Source of the DNA: Thiohalocapsa sp964524185
GTDB lineage: Bacteria; Pseudomonadota; Gammaproteobacteria; Chromatiales; Chromatiaceae
DNA: 20,699 nt
Direction of reading: 5' to 3'
NCBI GenBank assembly: GCA_964524185.1
Contig: CAZGCI010000074.1
Location: 1-20,699, forward strand
Part shown: positions 1-10,300 of the stretch, in pieces
Position numbering within the stretch: position 1 is the stretch's first letter
Layout: each line of letters begins with the position of its first letter
Notes under the pieces: model-generated
What the model saw: the letters and a program-made list of their open reading frames with translations, nothing else
Databases searched by the model: none
Told to the model about the DNA's origin: nothing
Translations under genes and position numbers: made by a program

Positions 1-2
1 GA

Positions 3-104
3 ACCAATTCAACGCATTTCGATGTTGACGGCCAAGACGGTATCTACGCCGTGCCCCGGCTTGTTGAGCAGTTACGGCTTCAGGACCAAACCACCCGACA
101 CTAG
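3..104 (+). CDS. 3' end of an unidentified protein gene (partial)
   Basis: Reading frame 3 is open from the window edge to a TAG at 102-104. It encodes about 33 residues, including the stretch FDVDGQDGIYAVPRLVEQLR, which reads like a normal globular C-terminus. I do not recognise the family. Its stop codon lies inside the CIRCE operator of clpB, so the upstream gene ends where clpB control begins. Frame 1 is also open across this interval, so the choice of frame rests only on the look of the peptide. Confidence 0.4.
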   Translation, partial: TNSTHFDVDGQDGIYAVPRLVEQLRLQDQTTRH

Positions 105-127
105 CACTCTCCACCCGAGAGTGCTTG
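101..127 (+). promoter_or_regulatory. CIRCE operator (HrcA binding site) upstream of clpB
   Basis: The two arms CTAGCACTC (101-109) and GAGTGCTTG (119-127) are separated by exactly nine bases. The CIRCE consensus is TTAGCACTC-N9-GAGTGCTAA, so the match is 7 of 9 bases on the left arm (8 of 9 if only the first T is counted as variable) and 7 of 9 on the right, with the inner AGCACTC/GAGTGCT perfect. CIRCE is bound by the heat-shock repressor HrcA. It lies 78 bp before the clpB start, a suitable place for repression of that gene. The CTTGAA at 124-129 overlapping the right arm resembles a sigma-32 -35 box, but I see no good -10 at the right spacing. Confidence 0.85.
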
Positions 128-204
128 AATTTGAGTATGCGGTGCCACAGCTGCCCAATAACCTTAAAAATTGTCGGATTTGAAGTCCCTCGGAGGTCAC
201 CCCA

Positions 205-2802
205 ATGCGAATGGACAAGCTCACCAGCAAATTCCAGATGGCACTGGCCGATGCGCAATCCCTTGCCCTCGGCCGAGATAACCAGTTCATCGAGCCAGTC
301 CACCTAATGGTGGCGCTGCTGGACCAGGACGGCGGCACTGTACGCCACCTTTTGGCCCAAGCAGATGTCAACGTCAACCGGCTGCGCTCGGCACTCGGCG
401 AAGCCCTGGAGCGCCTGCCCAAGGTCTCCGGCACCGGCGGCGACGTCAGTGTCTCCAACGCCCTCGGTAAGCTGCTGAACCTGACCGACAAGCTCGCCCA
501 GGCGCGCAACGATGCGTACATCTCATCCGAGCTGTTCGTGCTCGCCGCGCTGGAGGACAAGGGCGAGCTCGGCAACATGTTGCGTGACGCCGGCGCCAGT
601 AAGGGCGCCGTGGAGAAGGCCATTGAGCAGATGCGCGGCGGCGAGTCGGTGCAGGACCCCAATGCCGAGGAACAGCGCCAGGCGTTGGAGAAGTACACCA
701 TCGACATGACCGAGCGCGCCGAGCAGGGCAAGCTCGACCCGGTCATCGGCCGCGATGACGAGATCCGCCGCACCATTCAAGTCCTGGCCCGGCGCACCAA
801 GAACAACCCGGTGCTCATCGGTGAGCCCGGCGTCGGCAAGACCGCCATCGTGGAAGGCCTGGCCCAGCGCATCGTCAACGGCGAGGTGCCGGAGGGACTC
901 AAGTCCAAGCGGCTGCTGGCCCTGGACATGGCCGGGCTTATTGCCGGGGCCAAATACCGCGGCGAGTTCGAAGAGCGCCTGAAGGCGGTGCTCAACGACG
1001 TCGCCAAGCAGGAGGGCAACGTCGTCCTGTTCATCGACGAGCTGCACACCATGGTGGGTGCCGGCAAGGCCGAGGGCGCCATGGACGCCGGCAATATGCT
1101 CAAGCCCGCGCTGGCCCGTGGCGAGCTGCACTGCATCGGCGCCACCACGCTGGACGAGTACCGTAAATACGTCGAGAAGGACGCGGCGCTGGAGCGGCGC
1201 TTCCAAAAGGTACTGGTGAACGAGCCCAACGTGGAGGATACGGTGGCCATCCTGCGCGGGCTCAAGGAGCGCTATGAGGTGCACCACGCCGTGGAGATCA
1301 CGGACCCGGCCATCGTCGCCGCAGCCACGCTGTCCCACCGCTACATCACCGACCGCCAGCTGCCCGACAAGGCCATCGACCTCATCGATGAGGCCGCGTC
1401 CCAGATCCGCATGGAGATCGACTCCATGCCGGAGGAGATGGACCGCCTCGACCGCCGGCTCATTCAGCTCAAGATCGAGCGCGAGGCGCTCAAGAAGGAA
1501 TCCGACGAGGCCTCCAAGAAGCGCCTGGCGGACCTGGAAGTGCAGATCGGGAGCCTGGAGCGGGAGTTCTCCGACCTGGACGAGATCTGGAAGTCCGAGA
1601 AGGCCGCCGTACAGGGCACCGCGCACATCAAAGAGGAGCTCGACCGCGCCCGAGTCGAGATGGAGACGGCCCGCCGTGCCGGCGACCTCACCCGCATGTC
1701 CGAGCTTCAGTACGGTCGCATCCCGGAGCTCGAGAAGCGGCTCGCCGCCGCTGACGAGGCGGCGCAGAACGAGACCCAACTGCTGCGCAACAAGGTCACG
1801 GACGAGGAGGTCGCTTCCATCGTCTCCAAGTGGACCGGCATCCCCGTATCCAAGATGCTGGAGGGCGAGCGCGAGAAGCTGCTGCAAATGGAGGCGGAGG
1901 TCGAGAAGCGCGTTGTGGGCCAGCACGAGGCGGTGCGCGCGGTGTCGGATGCCATCCGCCGCTCCCGCGCCGGACTGTCGGACCCGAACCGGCCCATTGG
2001 GTCGTTTCTGTTCCTGGGCCCCACCGGCGTCGGCAAGACCGAGCTCTGCAAGGCCCTGGCCGAGTTCATGTTCGACACCGAAGAGGCCATGGTGCGCGTG
2101 GATATGTCGGAGTTCATGGAGAAGCACTCCGTGGCACGGCTCATCGGCGCACCACCTGGCTACGTGGGCTACGAGGAGGGCGGTTACCTAACCGAAGCCG
2201 TCCGCCGTCGGCCCTACAGCGTCATCCTGATGGATGAGGTGGAGAAGGCCCATCCGGATGTGTTCAATATCCTGCTGCAGGTGCTCGACGACGGTCGCCT
2301 CACGGACGGGCAGGGCCGCACCGTGGACTTTCGCAACACGGTCATCGTCATGACCAGCAACCTCGGCTCGGACATCATCCAGCAAAAGGCCGGTGAGGCG
2401 AACTACGCCGAGATGAAGGACGCCGTGATGGAAGTGGTGCGCCTCGCCTTTCGGCCGGAGCTCATCAACCGCATCGATGAGATCGTCGTCTTCCATCCGC
2501 TGGAACCGGAGCAGATCCGCGCCATCGCCCGCATTCAGATCGGCTACCTCAAAGACCGGCTTGCCGACCGCGACATGCAGCTCGACGTCAGCGACGCCGC
2601 GCTTGACCTGCTCGGCGAGGCGGGCTTCGACCCGGTCTATGGCGCGCGGCCCTTAAAGCGCGCCATCCGCGCCCAGCTCGAGAATCCGCTCGCGCAGCAA
2701 ATCCTCGCCGGCCACTTCAAGCCCGGCGATACGGTGCAGGTGGACGTGGAAGACGGCCGGCTCAGCTTCGGCGCGACGGTAGAGGCGGAGCTGGTCGACT
2801 AG
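205..2802 (+). CDS. clpB: ATP-dependent disaggregase ClpB (Hsp100)
   Basis: ClpB is a hexameric AAA+ chaperone that works with DnaK/DnaJ/GrpE in the cytosol to pull polypeptides out of heat-induced aggregates. The 865-residue protein has the full family architecture. It has an N-terminal Clp domain (about 1-145, beginning MRMDKLTSKFQMALADAQSL) and NBD1 with Walker A GEPGVGKT (206-213) and Walker B LFIDE (275-279). A Glu/Arg-rich middle coiled-coil runs over about 400-530. NBD2 has Walker A GPTGVGKT (605-612) and Walker B LMDE (675-678). The length is normal for the family. The start at 205 is chosen because GGAGG (192-196) sits at good spacing and the N-terminus aligns with the usual ClpB start. 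A CIRCE operator upstream predicts HrcA-controlled heat induction. The gene appears monocistronic, with a convergent regulator gene downstream. No defect is visible. Confidence 0.98.
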   Translation: MRMDKLTSKFQMALADAQSLALGRDNQFIEPVHLMVALLDQDGGTVRHLLAQADVNVNRLRSALGEALERLPKVSGTGGDVSVSNALGKLLNLTDKLAQARNDAYISSELFVLAALEDKGELGNMLRDAGASKGAVEKAIEQMRGGESVQDPNAEEQRQALEKYTIDMTERAEQGKLDPVIGRDDEIRRTIQVLARRTKNNPVLIGEPGVGKTAIVEGLAQRIVNGEVPEGLKSKRLLALDMAGLIAGAKYRGEFEERLKAVLNDVAKQEGNVVLFIDELHTMVGAGKAEGAMDAGNMLKPALARGELHCIGATTLDEYRKYVEKDAALERRFQKVLVNEPNVEDTVAILRGLKERYEVHHAVEITDPAIVAAATLSHRYITDRQLPDKAIDLIDEAASQIRMEIDSMPEEMDRLDRRLIQLKIEREALKKESDEASKKRLADLEVQIGSLEREFSDLDEIWKSEKAAVQGTAHIKEELDRARVEMETARRAGDLTRMSELQYGRIPELEKRLAAADEAAQNETQLLRNKVTDEEVASIVSKWTGIPVSKMLEGEREKLLQMEAEVEKRVVGQHEAVRAVSDAIRRSRAGLSDPNRPIGSFLFLGPTGVGKTELCKALAEFMFDTEEAMVRVDMSEFMEKHSVARLIGAPPGYVGYEEGGYLTEAVRRRPYSVILMDEVEKAHPDVFNILLQVLDDGRLTDGQGRTVDFRNTVIVMTSNLGSDIIQQKAGEANYAEMKDAVMEVVRLAFRPELINRIDEIVVFHPLEPEQIRAIARIQIGYLKDRLADRDMQLDVSDAALDLLGEAGFDPVYGARPLKRAIRAQLENPLAQQILAGHFKPGDTVQVDVEDGRLSFGATVEAELVD

Positions 2803-2860
2803 GCGACAGCCAGGGCCGACTGGGGGCAGCCGCTTCCAGCAGGCGTGTCCCGATGCAGGC

Positions 2861-2881
2861 GTCGCGCCCGCGTCGGGCGAC
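2861..2881. terminator. Weak GC-rich hairpin between convergent genes
   Basis: A short imperfect inverted repeat (GTCGCGCCC, then GGGCGAC) lies in the 97-bp gap between the ends of clpB and the LuxR-type gene. It has no T-run on either strand, so it is at best a weak or Rho-assisted end. A second small hairpin (AGGGG/CCCCT) overlaps the end of the regulator gene. Confidence 0.2.
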
Positions 2882-2899
2882 CTTGAACGAGGGGAAGAC

Positions 2900-3997
2900 C
2901 TATCCCCTGAGGCTTCTCGAGACCCGGAGCGCGTCGCGTATCACGCAGACGGCCGCGGTGCGATTTTTTGCGCCGAGGCGTCGGTAGATCTCCTCCAAGT
3001 GCGTCTTCACCGTCGCCGGTGTGATGCCGAGATGACGCGCAATGGACTTGTTGCTGTCGCCCTGGGCGAGCCGCAGCAGGACCTCGGCCTGTCTGGGTGT
3101 GAGACCAAGCTGCACCATGGCACTCACAGACAGGGGTTCACCGGGGTGTGACAGGACGATCAGGTGGACAGCATCGGTGTCTGGAAACAGCGGAGAGACC
3201 TTTACCCGAAGCGGTTGGGGTGTGCTGTGCCCGATATTTTCCTGCAGGCCCTGCGCCGGCCCAAGGTTCGTGCGCAAGCGAACGAACACCTCAAGCAGCG
3301 ACTGCGGCAACAAGGCGTCGACCTTGGGAACGCCCCCGAGGGAGCGCCGGCAAAGCGTGAGCGCAGGCTCCGTGACCGCCACCACGACGCCCAGGTTGGA
3401 CACCACAATCAAGCCGACGCCGAGATAACGCTCACTCTGCACCAGCAGCTCCGCCAGTGCTCGCGATTTGAGCTCGAGCTCCAGACGGCGGTAAGCGTAA
3501 CCGATGTGCAGTCGGGCGTGATCGATGAAGCGTCGCTCGGTGACGCCGAAAGCCCCGTGCCGGCGAACGAATTCCAGGTTGATCGCCACTGGGGCGACGG
3601 TTGGAATCTGGCACAGCAGACGAGACTGCTGCGCGCCGGATGCGCCCTCTCGCGTATTCATGCGACCCGGATGGAGTGAATCCTTCGACCCGACGGATCG
3701 CACGGATTGGCCTTGCAATGATCCGGCCTCGTTTTGTGGCGTAGCGGCCCCGTGAGGCCTCCCGCGATTGGTCGGAGCCAGCTGCTGCGCAGCCGTGCGC
3801 GGCCCAAGCACCTCATGGGCGTGCCCCTTCCGCAGTGGCTCTCCCACGAAAAAGATGCATCGGTCCGCCGGCAAAAGCTCGCCCATGCGTGCTGCAACAA
3901 AGCCGGGGAAGGCTTCGATGCGCTCGACCAACGCCAGATCATTGGCCAGGTCCAGGAGCTTGGCTAGATGGGAATTGCGAAGGTCAGCGTAGGCCAT
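2900..3997 (-). CDS. LuxR-family transcriptional regulator
   Basis: The C-terminal ~65 residues form a textbook LuxR/FixJ (GerE) helix-turn-helix: LTPRQAEVLLRLAQGDSNKS, then IARHLGITPATVKTHLEEIY and RRLGAKNRTAA. This binds DNA as a dimer. The N-terminal ~290 residues have no receiver-like Asp pocket. A stretch near the start (FPGFVAARMGELLPADRCIF) is reminiscent of a GAF-type sensor domain, so the ligand is unknown. Three ATGs are possible (4033, 4012, 3997). I prefer 3997 (365 residues, MAYADLRNSH) because the longer versions would only translate a palindrome, and none of the three has a clear Shine-Dalgarno sequence. The gene is convergent with clpB and divergent from the giant RHS gene, so control of the RHS gene is possible but unproven. 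Confidence 0.85.
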   Translation of the reverse strand: MAYADLRNSHLAKLLDLANDLALVERIEAFPGFVAARMGELLPADRCIFFVGEPLRKGHAHEVLGPRTAAQQLAPTNRGRPHGAATPQNEAGSLQGQSVRSVGSKDSLHPGRMNTREGASGAQQSRLLCQIPTVAPVAINLEFVRRHGAFGVTERRFIDHARLHIGYAYRRLELELKSRALAELLVQSERYLGVGLIVVSNLGVVVAVTEPALTLCRRSLGGVPKVDALLPQSLLEVFVRLRTNLGPAQGLQENIGHSTPQPLRVKVSPLFPDTDAVHLIVLSHPGEPLSVSAMVQLGLTPRQAEVLLRLAQGDSNKSIARHLGITPATVKTHLEEIYRRLGAKNRTAAVCVIRDALRVSRSLRG

Positions 3998-4009
3998 GGG
4001 TCTGAATGG

Positions 4010-4029
4010 CATACGCCGAACGGCGTATG
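4010..4029. promoter_or_regulatory. Perfect 9-bp palindrome upstream of the LuxR-type gene
   Basis: CATACGCCG (4010-4018) and its exact reverse complement CGGCGTATG (4021-4029) are separated by AA. The site lies 13-32 bp upstream of the preferred start of the LuxR-type gene, in the gap between that gene and the divergent RHS gene. Dimeric LuxR-type regulators usually bind sites of about this size, so autoregulation is a reasonable inference. The rest of the divergent gap (4030-4327) shows no gene and no convincing sigma-70 promoter. Confidence 0.45.
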
Positions 4030-4327
4030 GCATGCCGCAACGAATCCGGACATCGTGTAACCGGAGTATCTCTGAGGATCCCGGTCAATAACACCCCGCT
4101 TCAACGCGTTTTTGTTCGATGTCACCCTTTGAGTGTGCCCGCGCAACGGCGCCGCCCTGCTGCTGCTCGCCGCCTGCCCGATTGTGATGCCGACAGCATG
4201 AACCCCCGCGCGCGCTTCGCGACCTCCCAGAAGCCTCTCCGCGCAGATCGAGCGACAGAGCCAATGATCTGCCCTGAGAACCGACGGCAGCCGCTGCGCC
4301 ATTAGACGTTTTCATGAGAGCCGCCTG

Positions 4328-7300
4328 ATGCTGCTGCCCCGGTTATTATTGGTTCTGGGTCTTGCCTGGGCGTCCTTCGCCCAGGCCCAAACGCCGTCCC
4401 TGACGCTCGACACCGTGCAGGCGGCAGCCGGCCAGTCAGTGGGTGTGCCCCTGCGGGCCCAGGGCCTGGGCAGCGCCATCGCGGTGCAGGTCGACATCCG
4501 CTACGACCCGCAAGTCCTGACACCGCAGGCGCCGGAGCCGGGCACCGGGCTGAATGGTCATTCTGTGGACTGGCGCATCGTGGGCGAGGGCATACTGCGC
4601 CTGGTGGTGTACACAGACTCCTGTGTGGCCGTCGGCGACGGCAGCCTCGTTGTGCTGGCCTTCGATGTCGCAGCATCTGCAGCAGGCCGATCGCCGTTGA
4701 CCTTTGCTGCAGCGCTGGCCACGGATGGGCAAGGCGCCGAACTTGATCCACTGAGTCTCACCGACGGCGCAGTGGTGATCGAGCCGTCGGCACGCCCCAC
4801 GCCGATTCCAGCCACCTCCACATTCGGCACACTCCTGCTGGCGCTGGCGCTGGTCCTCGTCGCCCATCGCGCACGCTACGGCCGCTTCTATCTGCTGGCG
4901 CTGGCTGCCGTGTTGGTTACCAGCAGCCTGCCCGACCAGCCGCTCTACGCCCAGGATCGAGGCGCAGTCGCAGACATCGTCGACACGATCCTTGAGCGCT
5001 CTGACACGGGTGAAGACTGCAATGACGACGGCGTCGTCGACGTCCGTGATCTGGCTTGCCTGACTTGCGCGGCGCCGCGGCCGGAGAACCAGCCGCCCCA
5101 GATCACCTCGACGCCCGTGACAGCTGCCACGAGCGGAGTCGTATACAGCTACCAGGTCATCGCCGAAGACCCTGACCAGGGCGACAGCCTGATCTACAGC
5201 CTACCCCTCGCCCCCGCCGGCATGAGCATCGGCGCAAACAGCGGCCTGATCACCTGGACGCCCACAGAAGCCGGTCAGGTGGGTGTGCAGGTCCAGGTCA
5301 CCGACAGCGGCGGCCTCAGCGCGACGCAGGACTACCAGATCACGGTCACCGAGGAGAATCCGCCCCAGCTGCTGCCGGTTGGCGATCGCACCATCCCCGC
5401 CGGCGATGCCTTCACCACACGGCTCTTCGCCGTCGATCCGGATCCAGGCGACACGCTCTCCTTCAGCCTGACCACCGCCCCGGACGGCATGGGCATCGAC
5501 CCGAGCACCGGGGACCTCACCTGGACACCGCCAGCGGCAGGGGAGAACACCGTCACCGCCCGCGTCACCGACAGCACCGATCGCTCGGACACCCAAAGCT
5601 TCACCGTCACGGTGACCGAGCCGTTCAGCCCCGGCAGCACCAACAGCCCTCCGACCCTGGCCCCCATCGCCGACCAGACACTGACCGAAGGCGACACCCT
5701 GGGCCTGACCGCAGAGGGCAGCGACCCCGATGACGGCGACACGCTGACCTACAGCCTGGCGGCCGCCCCGGACGGCATGGTCATTGACGAAAGCACCGGC
5801 GCTATCGGCTGGGTCGCGACACCACCCGGCACCTATGACGTGACAGTCCTGGTCGAGGATCAGGGCGGTTTGGTGGCGGCGCAGGCGTTCATCGTGACGG
5901 TCGAGGCCATCAACGCCGCCCCGACGGCGAATGACGATGTGTACATCGCGCGCAAGGGCGAGACGCTCACCATCCCGGCGCCCGAGGGCGTGATCCAGAA
6001 CGACAGCGATCCCAACGACGATCCACTCAGCGCCACGCGCCTGACCGACCCGACCAGGGGCACCATCGACAGCTTCAGTGCTGACGGCAGCTTCAGCTAT
6101 ACGCCGGGCGAGCCGCCGGGCATCACGATCGGTGTGGTGCAGAAATGTCGCAGCGACCTCGGTACCAACGTAGCATCCGGGACCCTGGCTGCGGCGGACG
6201 TCGACCAGGATGGAGACGTGGAGCTTGTCGGTTTCGTTTCGCGAGGACTTTCCACCAATGTCATCATCGTGGACCCGAGCGACTGCAGCTACGAGCAGTT
6301 CGAGATCGGTGATGACATGGGACAGGCGGAGTGGTTGACCGTACCGACGCTGGTCAATCTGGATGATGACCCCGAGCTGGAGGTCGTCTCCCAGTATTTG
6401 CGCTTCAATCCCGCGATACCGGCCTTCGACGAGCGCCTGTTCGCGACCAACCTCGATGGCACACCCATCGACGCATGGGTTGCCACAAACGGCGCCAACG
6501 GTCTTTCCGGCGCCAATTCATTTGATACGGGCCTGAACTCAGCCAACCGCCTTTCCGGCCCCGTTGCTGTCGACCTCGATGGCGATGGAAACACGGAGTT
6601 GGTGGTAGGGATCACCAATGCATCGATCGGCAACGGCGTGGCCGGCGTTACCTCCCACGCTGTCGTCGCCTACGACGGCCGCACCGGTGCTGTCATCTGG
6701 GAATTCATCGGTGACTTCACGTCACTGATCAATCGCTCCGAGACACCGAACATCGTCGATCTCGACCTCGATGGCGACCCGGAAATCATCTGGAGCCATC
6801 ACGTCCTCGACCACGAGGGCAACCTGCTCTTCAACCTGCCGGTGGATGAGCAGCCCAGTCTTGGCGGAGGCAAGTTCTTCCTCTCCACGGCTGTTGCCAA
6901 CTTCGACAACGATCCCTTTCCCGAGATTCTCGGCATCGACAGGCTGAACATCCGGCTCTACTCCCACGATGGCCAGGTCCAGTGGGAGATCCCCTGGGAC
7001 AGTACCCGCTCAGCTGGATTCCCCTGGTCCGACATCACCATCGCCGAGCTGGATGGCGACCCCTTCCCCGAGTTCGTCGTGATGCTCACCCCCGATGCGG
7101 ATTTCGGCATCACCCTCTACGCCTTCGATAGCGACGGCCAGGAGTTGTGGAACCACGGACCGCAATCGCTCGACCTGGTCGTCGCGCAGTTCGGCCAGAC
7201 CCTGTCGTCGTCGCCCGTAGCCATCGACCTGGACCGGGACGGCATCGACGAGTTGATCCAGGTTCGCGGCACCACGACCAACGGCGTTGATTACGCAGGC

Positions 7301-10300
7301 CTGTACATCTTCGATGGCGAGACCGGGGCGATCCTCGATTTCCACCCAGGCCAGACACAGAACAACAACGATGAAACACTGACCGTCGCCGACATCGACG
7401 GCGACGGCAGTGCGGAAATCGTCACCAACATCAACACGGAATCCGGCTTCGACCCGATCGAGATCTGGGACCACCTGCCGGGCAATCCCTTCCCGCCCGC
7501 GCCGCGGATCCGCTCCGGCACCCGATTCCAGACGTCCTGGGCGAACGAAGACGGCAGCATTCCTGCAAGCCTGGAGCCTTTCTGGCTGCAGCCGGGGCAG
7601 AACGGCTGGAACCGGCTGGCGCCGCCGCTCGACCCGCTCAACCCGGAAAGCGACAGCTTCACCTACCGTGTGAGCGACGGCGAGTTCGACTCCAACACCG
7701 CCACGGTCAACATCGAGATTCGCCCCAACGGCAACCCGCCGTTCTTCCTCAGCGAGCCGGTCACCGGTACTTCGCGTGGCGTCACCTACGAGTACGATCC
7801 GCTCACCGTGGATGTGGATCCCGGTGACGTGGTCACCTACGCCCTCGTCAACGGTCCTGCGGGGATGACCATCGATCCCGACACGGGATCGCTGCGCTGG
7901 AATGCCGAAGTCGTGGGCGACTACCCGGTCTCCATCGTGGCGACGGACACGCTGGGCCTCTCCAGCGCCCAGATCTTCACCGTGTCCGTCGGCGACCCCG
8001 TCACGGTGCCCGACGTCGTCGGCTCGACCGAGGCAGACGCCGAAGCCACGCTCATCACAGCCAACCTGAGGAAAGGCGCCGTATTTGTCGCTTCCTCCCC
8101 GACCGTTCCGGCCGGCCAGGTCCTGAGCCAGTCGCCCCCGGCGGGCTCCGCCGCCGCGTTTGGCAGCGCCGTCGCCCTGACCCTCTCCCTGGGCCCCACA
8201 CCGCTGGACCGTGACGATGACGGCGATGGCTTCTCCGAGAACGACGGTGACTGCAACGACGCCGATGACAGCATCTTCCCCGGCGCCAACGATCCAGAGG
8301 GCGACGGCATCGACCAGGACTGCGACGGTCTCGACGGCAACAAGACCCTCGTGGCCATCGAGATCAGCCCGGGCAGCAAGCGCGTGCTGACCGGTGAGCC
8401 CACGCCGCTGATCGCCACGGGTATCTTCGATGACGGCACGGCGCAGAACCTCACCGCAATAGCCAGCTGGAGCAACGGACCGACGTTCTCCGCCGGCAGC
8501 GCCGGTGCCTTCCAGGCCAGCGCGACGTTCCGCGGTGTTACGGGCACGGCGGACTTCACGGTGCTCGATCGCGTGGCGGAAGACCTGGCGCCGATCGCAC
8601 GCATCGACTCGCCGGCGAGCGGTGAGGTCGTTACCGCGCCGACGGACATCGAGGGCTTGGTCTCCGATGCCAACCTACTGCGCTGGGAGCTGGCCTACCG
8701 CTATGCCGGCGAGGACGACTTCGTGGTCTTTGAGGAGGGCGGCAGCCCCGCCGGGGGCGGTCCGCCGATCGGTGAGTTCGACCCGACGACGCTGCTCAAT
8801 GGTCTGTACGACATTCGCCTGCGGGCGTACGACCGGGGTGGGAATGTCAGCGAGGACCGCACCGTCGTCGAAGTCGACGGCGGCTACAAGCCGGGCGCAT
8901 TCACGTATGCCTTCCTCGACCTTGCTATGCCCCTGTCTGGACTGCCGATCTCCGTCTATCGCAATTACGACAGCCGCAAAAAGTCGGCCGACGATTTCGG
9001 AGTGGGCTGGTCGCTGGATGTTCAAACCATCAGGCTGCAGAAGAGCCGGGAACGGGGCAGTGGCTGGCGCGTCAATCGGTCCGGTTTGAGCTTCTCGATT
9101 GCGCGAACCGATCAGCACCTGGTAACGATCACGATGCCGGATGGCCGCGTGGAAGCCTTTGACCTGGTCGTTACGCCGCAAAACTCGGCGATCGTCCCAT
9201 TCCCGCCCTTTGCCAATCGCGCCCGCTTCGTGCCGAGGCCCGGTACGCGCGGCACCCTGGAGACGCTGGAGAACGATTTCCTCACGATCCTCGGTGCACA
9301 GCCCGGTCCCGTCGAGTTCCTCGACGACGGCAGCACGGAGGTGTTTGATCCGGATCTGTTCCTCTACACCGCCGAGAGCGGCGCCCGGATCACCATTCGC
9401 GCGTCCACCGGCGTCGAGAAGCTGGAGGACCGCAACGGCAATACGCTGATCTTCAGCGATTCGGGGATCGAGCATTCATCGGGGGCGAGCGTGCTGTTTA
9501 CGCGTGACGCCCAGGGGCGCATCACGCGCGTCACGGACGCCCGGGGCAATCCGCAGGACTACACCGACGATGCCAACGGCAACCTCACCTCTCATCGCGA
9601 TGCCGAGGGCAATGTCACGCGCTTTGCCTACGATCGGCAGCACAACCTGATTTCGATCCAGGACCCGCTGGGCAATACGCCATTGAGGAACGAATACGAC
9701 AGTGCGGGTCGGCTGGTGCGCCAGGTCGATGCCGAGGGCAATGCCATTGAGTTCACGCACGATCCGGATGCACGTCAGCAGGTGAACACGGACCGTACCG
9801 GGGCGGTGACCGTGTACACCTTTGACGAACGGGGTAATACGACCTCGGTGACGGACGCGATGGGCAACACCACTCAGTTCACGTACGACGGGGACGACAA
9901 CATGGCCTCGCGCACCGACGCGCTCGGCAATACCTGGCGCTACGAATACAACGCCATCGGTCTCCCCACGTCCATGGAAGACCCGCTGGGGAACACCATG
10001 ACACGCACATACGACAGCGTAGGCAATCTGCTGAGTGAGACCTCTCCCCGTGGAAACACGCGATCCTTCGAGTACGACGCCCGGGGCAACCTGGTGAGGG
10101 AGATCGACGCCACCGGTGCGGTACGCGAGTACAGCTACGATGATTCGGGCAACCCGATCAGTGCCACCGATCGCAATGGCAACCGGATGACAATGCGCTA
10201 TGACGCACAGGGACGCCTGGTAGGGCGCACCTTCCCGTCGGGGTCGACGGAAGCGCTTGATCTCGATCCAATGGGCAATGTCCTCAGTGCCGAGTACCGC

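Noticed and set aside
124..160. Sigma-32 promoter made of CTTGAA and GCCCAATA
   Set aside because: The gap between the boxes is 23 bp, much longer than the usual 13-17.
523..2127. 534-codon open frame antisense to clpB
   Set aside because: It mirrors the third-position GC bias of clpB. Its translation is Leu/Gly/His-rich with no domain, and it has no ribosome site.
3042..3679. Plus-strand frames opposite the LuxR-type gene
   Set aside because: Several overlapping frames without domains, while the minus strand carries a clear LuxR helix-turn-helix.
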